The notes beneath the pieces were generated by a model, which did not search any database, was not told the DNA's origin, and was given only the letters and a program-made list of their open reading frames with translations. Below, piece after piece: positions 56,652 through 64,000 of a stretch of DNA of 64,000 bases. Numbering within the stretch: the first letter of the stretch is position 1; the number at the start of each line of letters is the position of its first letter. Origin of the DNA: CAVUXJ01 sp963814975 (lineage in GTDB: Bacteria; Acidobacteriota; Vicinamibacteria; Vicinamibacterales; CAVVIG01). The stretch is taken from assembly GCA_963814975.1 (NCBI GenBank), contig CAWFFB010000035.1, positions 186,001-250,000 on the forward strand, given 5' to 3'. Position numbers and translations under genes: made by a program.

Positions 56652-59600
56652 ATGCTTCGCGTCATCACTGCAACCTCCGCATCGGCACGGCTGAACGCCG
56701 CGGCGGACTTCCTCGCACATCGTCCTCCCTCCTCTGAAGTCGTCATCGTCGGCGCGTCGCGCGGCGCGGCCGACGATTTTGCGCGCTCGATCGCCCGGCG
56801 GGCGGGAGCGACGTTCGGCTGGATGCGCTTCAGTCTGACCCAGCTCGCGGCCCGGGCGGCCGCTGTACGCCTGGCCGGCGCCAGTCGCGCTCCGCTGACG
56901 CAGGCCGGCGCGGAGGCGACGGCTGCGCGCGTCGTGTTCGACGCCCTGGGGGCGGCGGAGCTCGAATACTTCGTTCCCGTCGCCTCCATGCCCGGCTTTC
57001 CCAAGGCGCTCGCGCGGACGCTTCACGAACTGCGCCTCGCGACGATCGCTCCCGACCGCTTGATGACTGCCAACGTCGACCCGGCTCTGCTCCTGTCGGC
57101 TTCGCAGGCGCGCCGCGATATCGGGCGCCTGCTGGCCCGTGTCGAAGAGCAAATGGACCGCGCGGCTCTCAGCGATCGCGCCGCGCTGTTTCACCTCGCA
57201 GCCGAAGCCTGCAGCGCCAGGGAGATGCGATGGGCGGGTCTCCCCGTTCTGTTGCTCGACATTCCACTCGACTCGCGAGCGGAGCGCGAGTTTGCGGCGG
57301 CACTCGTCGCGCGCTCCCCCGACGCCTTTGCGACGGTGCCCCAGGGTGACGAGTGTGCGCGCGAGGCGTGGACGGGACTCGGGGCGAGGGTGGACGCGGT
57401 TGCCGATCCGGCGGCGGGTACGAGCGATCTGGCCTGTCTGCGCCGCTACGTGTTCACGCTGGATCGGCCTCCGGAACGAAAACGGTCGGGCGACGTGCGG
57501 TTGTTTTCAGCGCCAGGCGAGGGTCGGGAAGCGGTGGAGATCGTGAGGCGCGTCCTGGACGAAGCCGCGCGTGGCGTTCCATTTGACGAGATGGCCGTCT
57601 TCCTTCGTACGCCGCAGCAGTATCTCGGGCTGCTCGAACATGCCTGTGGACGCGGTGGCGTGCCCGTGTATTTCGATCGCGGCACCCGCCGCCCGGATCC
57701 GGCTGGCCGTGCGTTCATCGCGCTGTTGTCCTGCGCGGCCGAAGGCCTCTCGGCGAAGCGATTCGACGAGTACCTCTCGCTCGGCCAGGTTCCCGACCTC
57801 GGTCGCAAGCCCGAGGCTGCCCGGCCCGAGGACCTGCACGACGACGATATTCCGGAGAATGCGCGCGACGCCAGCACTCGTGGTGCGGATCTTCCGGTTC
57901 GCCTGGCGCCGCGGGGTGAGGAATTCGGCGAGTTTGAGACGGACGATGGTGAGTCGGCGGACGGCGATCCCGAGCAGGTGATGCCGTCGCCCCCTATCGA
58001 CTCGGACGATGAGGCCGTCGTGGCCGGCACGCTCCGATCGCCGTGGAAGTGGGAAGAGCTCATCGTCGAGTCCGCCGTGGTCGGCGGGCGCAGCCGCCAG
58101 GATGGCGAGGCGCGGTGGCGCCGCCGGCTCGACGGACTTGCGGCCGACTACGAGTACCGGATTGGCGAACTCGAGAGGGATGAGCCGGAATCGCCACGCA
58201 TTGCCCGGTTCGTTCGCGATCTGCGAAACCTGTCGCACTTGCGACAGTTCGCCTTGCCGATCATCGAAGACCTTGCCGGGTGGCCCGAGCGGGCGACCTG
58301 GGGCGGGTGGCTCGATCGGTTTTCCGCGCTCGCTGTGAGCGCGCTCGCGCGACCCGATCGTGTCTTGCGCCTGCTCGCCGAGTTTCGGCCAATGGCCGAC
58401 GTGGGGCCGGTCACGATCGAGGAGGCGCGCGACGTGCTGCACGACCGCCTCGTGGCGCTCGATTGGGATCCACCCGCGCGCCGGTACGGGCGATTGTTTG
58501 TCGGCACCCCGCACCAGGCACGCGGCCGCAGCTTCCGCGTCGCCTTTGTCCCCGGCCTCGCCGAGCGCGTCGTGCCGCAGCGCCCGCACGAGGATCCGCT
58601 CCTGCTCGATGAAGTCCGCGCGGCGCTCGACCCTGTCCTCGTCTGCCAGGACGCACGGGGAAGCGTCGAGCGCCTGCTGCTGAAGATCGCGATCGGCGCG
58701 GCAAGCGAGCGGCTCTACCTGTCCTATCCGCGGCTCGACGTGGCGGAGACCCGCGCCCGCGTGCCATCCTTTTACGCGCTCGACGTGATGCGTGCGATGA
58801 CGGGCACCGTGCCAGATCACCGCGCGCTCGCGGCGGAGGCAGCCGAGGAAGCCGGCGCGAATCTGGCGTGGCCCGCTCCGGCCGATCCGGATCGCGCCAT
58901 TGACGATCTCGAGCACGACCTCGCGTCGCTGCGGCGATTGCTCGACTCGCGGGATCCAGCAGTGGTCAAGGGCCGGGCGCACTATCTGCTTGGGCTCAAT
59001 GAGAGCCTGCGCCGGTCGGTCATCAGCCGCTGGGCGCGCGGCCGCACCGCCTGGTCGGGCAGCGATGGCCTGGTCAAGTCCTCTCCGGGTATTCAGTTGG
59101 CGCTCGACGCGCAGCGGTTGACGCACCGGCGCTACTCCTTGTCGGCGCTTCAGCGGTTCGCCACCTGCCCGTACCAGTTCGTGCTGGCGACGATCTATCG
59201 CCTCGAGCCGTGGGACGAGCCCGAGCCGCTCATCCGCTTGGATCCGTTGACGCGCGGCAGCCTGTTTCATCGGGCGCAGGCCGAGTTCCTTCGTGCGCTC
59301 GAAGCGGCGGACGCATTGCCGGTCACCCGCCGGACGCTGTCGCATGCGATCGCAACCCTCGACGCCGTGCTCGATCGCGTGGCCGCCGAGTACGCCGAGA
59401 CACTTGCGCCAGCGATCGAGCGGGTCTGGCGCGACGAAATCGCCGACCTCCGGCGCGACCTGGGGATCTGGGTGCAGAAGCTGGCTGAGGAGGAGCGATG
59501 GGAGCCGACGTACTTCGAGTTCAGCTTCGGACTGAACGATGAGGGCCGGGACCCGCGAAGTCTGAGGGACCCGGTCGCGATCGACGGCAAGTACGTGCTG

Positions 59601-60041
59601 CACGGGTCCGTCGATCTCATCGAGCGCCATCGCGACCTGGAGGTATTGCGAGTCACCGATCACAAGACCGGAAAGAACCGATCGACGCCCGACATGATCA
59701 TCGGCGGCGGGGCGGTGCTGCAGCCCGTGCTCTACAGCATGGCGATCGAGCAGGGACTCGGGGCGAAGGTGGCCTCTGGCCGCCTGTTCTACTGCACGAC
59801 CGCCGGCGGCTTCGTCGAGAAAGAGATTGAGATCAACGACTACACGCGCGGGCAGGGCCTCCAGGCCCTCGCCATCGTCGATCGCGCCATCGAACGCGGA
59901 TTTCTCGCCGCCGCTCCTGCGAAGGGCGCATGCCGCTGGTGCGACTTCCGCTCGGTCTGCGGGCCCCGCGAAGAGGCGCGCGTGGCTCGCAAGAATCAGC
60001 ACGACCTCGCCGACCTGATCGCGCTGAGGTCCATGCGATGA
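56652..60041 (+). CDS. addB: AddB-like helicase/nuclease subunit (PD-(D/E)XK)
   Basis: An 1129-residue protein in one clean frame. The N-terminal helicase-like region is degenerate. The C-terminal nuclease has DHKTGKNRSTPDM and the Fe-S staple cysteines: FATCPYQFVL, then ACRWCDFRSVCG. That is the AddB pattern, in which four Cys hold a 4Fe-4S cluster around the nuclease. Role: with AddA, resection of double-strand ends for recombination. ATG 56652 is used; TTG 56544 is a poor option. The partner follows 112 bp later. Confidence 0.9.
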   Translation: MLRVITATSASARLNAAADFLAHRPPSSEVVIVGASRGAADDFARSIARRAGATFGWMRFSLTQLAARAAAVRLAGASRAPLTQAGAEATAARVVFDALGAAELEYFVPVASMPGFPKALARTLHELRLATIAPDRLMTANVDPALLLSASQARRDIGRLLARVEEQMDRAALSDRAALFHLAAEACSAREMRWAGLPVLLLDIPLDSRAEREFAAALVARSPDAFATVPQGDECAREAWTGLGARVDAVADPAAGTSDLACLRRYVFTLDRPPERKRSGDVRLFSAPGEGREAVEIVRRVLDEAARGVPFDEMAVFLRTPQQYLGLLEHACGRGGVPVYFDRGTRRPDPAGRAFIALLSCAAEGLSAKRFDEYLSLGQVPDLGRKPEAARPEDLHDDDIPENARDASTRGADLPVRLAPRGEEFGEFETDDGESADGDPEQVMPSPPIDSDDEAVVAGTLRSPWKWEELIVESAVVGGRSRQDGEARWRRRLDGLAADYEYRIGELERDEPESPRIARFVRDLRNLSHLRQFALPIIEDLAGWPERATWGGWLDRFSALAVSALARPDRVLRLLAEFRPMADVGPVTIEEARDVLHDRLVALDWDPPARRYGRLFVGTPHQARGRSFRVAFVPGLAERVVPQRPHEDPLLLDEVRAALDPVLVCQDARGSVERLLLKIAIGAASERLYLSYPRLDVAETRARVPSFYALDVMRAMTGTVPDHRALAAEAAEEAGANLAWPAPADPDRAIDDLEHDLASLRRLLDSRDPAVVKGRAHYLLGLNESLRRSVISRWARGRTAWSGSDGLVKSSPGIQLALDAQRLTHRRYSLSALQRFATCPYQFVLATIYRLEPWDEPEPLIRLDPLTRGSLFHRAQAEFLRALEAADALPVTRRTLSHAIATLDAVLDRVAAEYAETLAPAIERVWRDEIADLRRDLGIWVQKLAEEERWEPTYFEFSFGLNDEGRDPRSLRDPVAIDGKYVLHGSVDLIERHRDLEVLRVTDHKTGKNRSTPDMIIGGGAVLQPVLYSMAIEQGLGAKVASGRLFYCTTAGGFVEKEIEINDYTRGQGLQALAIVDRAIERGFLAAAPAKGACRWCDFRSVCGPREEARVARKNQHDLADLIALRSMR

Positions 60042-60153
60042 CGGCAGCGGGTAGCTGGCGCGGCGAACGCGTCTGCGTTCAACCGATACGAAGCCACGAA
60101 GACTCACGCATGGTATGGTGCGACTTCGTGATCGCGGCTTCGTGGTGTTGTCG

Positions 60154-63100
60154 ATGACACCGAGCAATCCCTCTGCGGACGGCGAAGCGCGCCGGGCCAT
60201 CGCGGAGGCTCTCGACGATACGCTCGTCGTCGAGGCGGCGGCCGGAACGGGCAAGACGACCGAACTGGTCAACCGCATCCTGCGGGTACTCGCGACCGGC
60301 CGCGCGACGATGGCCGAGATCGTCGCGGTGACGTTCACGGAAAAGGCCGCCGGTGAGCTGAAGTTGCGCCTGCGCCAGACGCTCGAACACGAGCGTGCGT
60401 CGGTCGCGGGCCGTGCACCAGGCGACGACCAGATCCGGCGCCGCCTCGAACATGCCCTCGAGACGCTCGAGGAGGCGCACGTCAATACCATCCACGGATT
60501 CTGCGCCGATCTGCTCCGCGAGCGGCCCGTGGAAGCCAGCGTGGATCCGCTGTTCAGGGTGCTGACCGAGCCGCAGTCCGATCGGTTGTATGCCCGCGCT
60601 TTCCGGGCATGGCTCCAGGAGTCGCTCGAGGATCCGCCGGAGGGCCTCCGGCGCGCGCTTCGCCGTACGAGCGCGCCGTCGTTGGCCGGCGCGGCCGGCG
60701 AGGGTCCGATCGATCGGATCCGGCGGGCCGGCCGCGTGCTGGCCGAGTGGCGCGATTTCCCGGCGCCCTGGCGCCGGCCGCCATTCGACCGAATCGCCGA
60801 GATCGATCGCCTCATTGCGAGCCTTCATCGCCTCGCGGCCATGACGAGCGCTCCGGCGTCGCTGCGCGACAACCTCTTCATCGATACCGCGGCCGTGCGC
60901 CGGCTGAGCGCCCAGATCGCGCTCGAGCAGTCGTTTGGTCAGCGCGACGATGCCGGCTGGGAAGCGCGCCTCACCGACCTGGTGCGCGACTACGGCTTTT
61001 CGCGGACCCGGAAGGGCACCGGCTTCAAGTTCGGAAAGGATGTGACGCGGTCCGATATCCTTGCCGCGCGGGATTCGCTGTTTCGTGATCTTCAAGCCTT
61101 CAAGCGAGACGCCGACGCGGACCTCGCTGTTTGTCTGCAGACGGAACTCGCCGGCGCGACCGAGCGATATCAGGCGCTCAAGGTGGCGGCCGGCGCGCTC
61201 GATTTCGCGGACCTGCTGTCCCGGGCGCGCGACTTGATTCGAAACGACCACGCGGTGCGGCAGCATCTCCAGAAGAAGTTCGCGCGTCTGTTCGTCGACG
61301 AGTTCCAGGACACCGACCCGGTGCAGGCCGAGATCCTCATGCTCATCGCATCCGCCGATCCGGGCGGTGAGAGGGCCGAGGACGTTCGTCCCGTGCCAGG
61401 CAAGCTGTTCATCGTCGGCGATCCGAAGCAGGCCATCTACCGGTTTCGCGGCACCGATGTGGGGACCTACTGGCGCGTCAGCCGTCAGCTCGAGCAAGCC
61501 GGGGGACGCGTGCTGCAGCTGACCAAGAGCTATCGCAGCGTGCCGGCGATCCAGCGTTTCGTCAACGCGGCGTTCAGCCGGGAAATGGCGGCCAACGAGT
61601 CGACGCTTCAGGCCGGGTATGTCCCGCTGTCGCCCTACCGGGACGCCGACGAGTCGCAGCCCTCGATCGTCGCCCTGCCGGTGCCCAGGCCGTATTCCAC
61701 CCGCGGACCGCTGAAAGCGTCGGCCAGAGCCATCGAGGGATCGCTGCCCGATGCGGTTGGCGCATTCATCGCATGGCTGGTCGATCCGGCGAACGGCTGG
61801 CAGGTCGCCGTACCCGGTTCCAGTGGCGTCGAAGAGCGCGTGCCGATCCGGCCGCGGCACATCGCCGTGCTGTTCCGCCGGTTCGTGAACTTCGGCGAGG
61901 ATGTGACGCGGGCCTATACGGACGCCATCGAAGCGCGCGGCATTCCTCACCTGCTCGTGGGCGGAAAGGCATTTCACGGCCGGGAAGAGGTGGAGACGGT
62001 GCGTGCGGCGCTCGCGGCCATCGAATGGCCCGACGACGAGCTGTCGATCTTCGCGACGCTCAAAGGGTCGCTTTTCGCGATCGACGATGCGCACCTGCTC
62101 GAGTTCCGGCACCGCTTCGGCACCTTCCACCCATTCCGCGTGCCGAAGGAGCTTGGCGGCAACTCAGGTCAGGAGCTGGCGCTTACCGGTGAGCCGACGA
62201 CTCACTTGATGCCGATCGCAGGCGCACTGCGGCTGCTGCAGCAGCTCCACCGCAGGCGCAACTACCGGCCGGTGGCCGAGACGATCGGCCGGTTGCTTGC
62301 CGACACCCGCGCCCACGTCGGCTTCATTCTCCGGCCGACCGGTGAGCAGGCCCTGGCCAACGTTCTGCACGTCGCCGAATTGGCGCGACAGTACGAAGAG
62401 GGAGGCGGCATCTCCTTCCGCGGCTTCATCGACGAGCTTCGTGCAGCTGCCGAATCCGAGGTCGCGGAAGCGCCGGTGCTGGAGGAGAGCAGCGACGGGG
62501 TGCGGCTGATGACGGTCCACAAGGCGAAAGGCCTCGAGTTTCCCGTTGTCATCCTGGCGGATCTGACCTGCCGGCTGAACCGCGACGATGCCAGCCGTCG
62601 TCTCGAAGCGGACAAGCGGCCTGTGCGCCATGAAGATCGGCGGGTGGGCGCCGCACGAGCTTCACGAGCACGAGGCCGAAGAGGTCGCGCGGGATCAGGC
62701 GGAAGGCGTTCGCCTCGCGTATGTGGCCGCCACCCGCGCGCGCGATCTGCTCGTCGTCCCGGCGCTTGGCGATGCCCCCTGGGAGGGTGGCTGGTTCAGC
62801 CCGCTCAATCGCGGGTTGTACCCCGCGCTGGAGTCGCGCCGGACCGCGGAGCGGGGTCCGAAATGTCCGGCGTTCAAGTCGAAGGACTCGGTGCTCCAGC
62901 GGCCGAACGATGAGCCCGCGGGACTCTCCACGGTCTGTCCAGGCCAACACGTGTTCGTCGACGGGTATTCGGTGATGTGGTGGGATCCGGGCGCGCTCGC
63001 ACTCGGCGCAACGCCTCCCTTTGGCGTAAGGCGGGAGGACCTGATCGTGAAGGAGGTCGCGCCCGGCGTCGTCGCCGATGGCCGCAGTCGGTACGACCAC

Positions 63101-63712
63101 TGGCGGCAGGCGCGCATCGACGCGCGCTCGACCGGCGCGGCGCCGTCGGTGACCGTGGCGACGGTTCGCGAGTGGACGGCAGATCAGGCGCGTACGCTGC
63201 CGGCCGGTGCGGCGGCGATCGTGGTCACGACGGCTGATGTCGAAGGCCGCGGGCACACAAGCGCCGTTGGCTCCGGCGCGGCGTTCGGCGTGCTGGTGCA
63301 CGCCATCCTCGCGCAGACGCCCTTCGACGCTTCCCGCGCTGTGCTCGACACGATCGCCAGAGTCGAGGCGCGAGTGCTCGGCCTGGGCGAGAGCGCCGCG
63401 ATCGCCGCCGCGGAGACTGTCGATCGCGTGCTCCAGCACGACGTGCTGGGCCGCGCGCGGGCGGCCGCGACTCGCGGAGCGTGCCGCCGCGAGTCGCCGG
63501 TCACCTGCTCGCTTCCCGATGGGACGCTGGTCGAAGGTGTCGTCGATCTGGCATTCGAAGAGCCAGGCGGCTGGATCGTAGTCGACTACAAGACCGATCG
63601 GGAGATCGCCGCCGCCGGGGAAGAGCAGTATCGGCGTCAGTTGGCCCTCTATGCCTCGGCGATCGCGCAAGCAACCGGCAGCCGGGCCGCCGGCATCCTC
63701 CTGCGCGTATAG
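60154..63712 (+). CDS. addA: AddA-like UvrD-family helicase/nuclease (one frame break)
   Basis: About 1186 residues. Superfamily 1A helicase motifs: VEAAAGTGKTTELVNR (Walker A), FTEKAAGELKLRLR, NTIHGFC, FVDEFQDTDPVQ (motif II), FIVGDPKQAIYRFRG and LMTVHKAKGLEFP. The C-terminal nuclease motif is WIVVDYKTDREI. The frame breaks near 62615 (AAG [C] GGC CTG), within the helicase C-terminal part. ATG 60154 is preferred to 60115. Together with AddB it forms the RecBCD-equivalent complex; Chi recognition cannot be read here. Confidence 0.93.
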
Positions 63713-63827
63713 CGCTCGAGAAGTGGGGTCGCTCGCGGCCTTCCACGGTTTTGGCGGCAACCCACCTGCTGGCGTCCGTCGATGGTAGGATCGCGCAGTC
63801 CCATGGCCGTGAAGGGAAGGTGAGGCA

Positions 63828-64000
63828 ATGAACCTGTCGCGCGCACTGGCAGCGGCGATTCTCGTTGTCAATGTTTTTGCTGGTCAGATCGCGCCCACCG
63901 GGGCTGTCGGCGACAGCGAGCCGTTGCTCACAGTCGACCATTACGTCCGCGTCCGTTCGACGGTCCCGGCGATTGCCGGTCAGCCCGCACAACTCTATGT
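63828..64000 (+). CDS. Secreted protein, start only (possible alpha/beta hydrolase)
   Basis: The first 57 residues are visible. A signal peptide (LAAAILVVNVFAG) is followed by VDHYVRVRSTVPAIAGQ and AQLYV at the window end. Mature N-termini of this style precede alpha/beta hydrolase domains in related bacteria, but the diagnostic nucleophile region is outside the window. ATG 63828 follows GTGAGG. Confidence 0.55.
   Translation, partial: MNLSRALAAAILVVNVFAGQIAPTGAVGDSEPLLTVDHYVRVRSTVPAIAGQPAQLY

Noticed and set aside
57507..60815. 1102-codon open frame on the minus strand
   Set aside because: Antisense of AddB and AddA; low-complexity composition and no motif. High GC makes such long shadows common.
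60079..62130. 683-codon minus-strand frame
   Set aside because: Antisense of the AddA helicase domain.

Overview
The window is GC-rich, densely packed bacterial DNA with mostly short intergenic gaps. Gene content points to a diderm with an elaborate envelope: an RND tripartite pump, an outer-membrane receptor-like protein, many secreted or lipid-anchored hypothetical proteins, and an ECF sigma factor beside a membrane Ser/Thr kinase. The overall style resembles Acidobacteriota, probably the Vicinamibacteria group. That is an inference from gene families; no rRNA or other marker gene is present. I see no tRNA, rRNA, CRISPR array, transposase or prophage.

Layout. 1-9.7 kb (minus): ABC exporter (cut by the window edge), a WYL regulator overlapping a HAD phosphatase, and an RND efflux operon (membrane fusion protein, inner-membrane pump, TolC-like channel). 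10-15 kb (plus): Ala-tRNAPro editing protein, zinc-ribbon protein, RmuC, SDR oxidoreductase, YgjP-like metallopeptidase and a lipoprotein. 15-20 kb (minus): AsmA-like protein, a 50-residue metallothionein and five small, mostly secreted proteins. 20-26.6 kb (plus): a lipoprotein with four BON domains, two conserved hypotheticals, then a threonine block (SDR-type threonine dehydrogenase, thrB, thrC). 26.8-42.9 kb: M20 peptidase, ECF sigma and kinase, cupin, quinone oxidoreductase, FKBP, aldo/keto reductase, PRC-barrel protein, oligoendopeptidase F, DMT transporter, FAD oxidase, TraB-like protein, secreted M24 peptidase and a TPR-metallopeptidase. 42.9-53.2 kb: a sphingolipid (ceramide) locus. 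53.3-64 kb: an outer-membrane receptor-like protein, Cu/Zn superoxide dismutase, an AddB/AddA-like pair, and the start of one more secreted protein.

The sphingolipid locus is the highlight. A tightly coupled minus-strand operon encodes acyl carrier protein, fatty acyl-AMP ligase, serine palmitoyltransferase-type alpha-oxoamine synthase and a B12-binding radical SAM enzyme. On the plus strand lie a GNAT-fold acyltransferase of the bacterial ceramide synthase type and a CerR-like NAD-dependent reductase. They are flanked by an FA2H-like hydroxylase, two CDP-alcohol phosphotransferases and a nucleotidyltransferase. Together these could make a ceramide, hydroxylate it and add a phospho-headgroup.

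Two window-wide observations matter for anyone using the annotation. First, many conserved genes are broken by frame shifts. Nearly all those I checked base by base are repaired by removing one base, and protein conservation continues across the break. I read these as insertion errors in the sequence, not pseudogenes, and give one CDS span for each affected gene. Second, several gene ends carry short arrays of a degenerate 7-bp repeat (consensus near AATCTGA), twice with the host gene's TGA stop inside the repeat unit.
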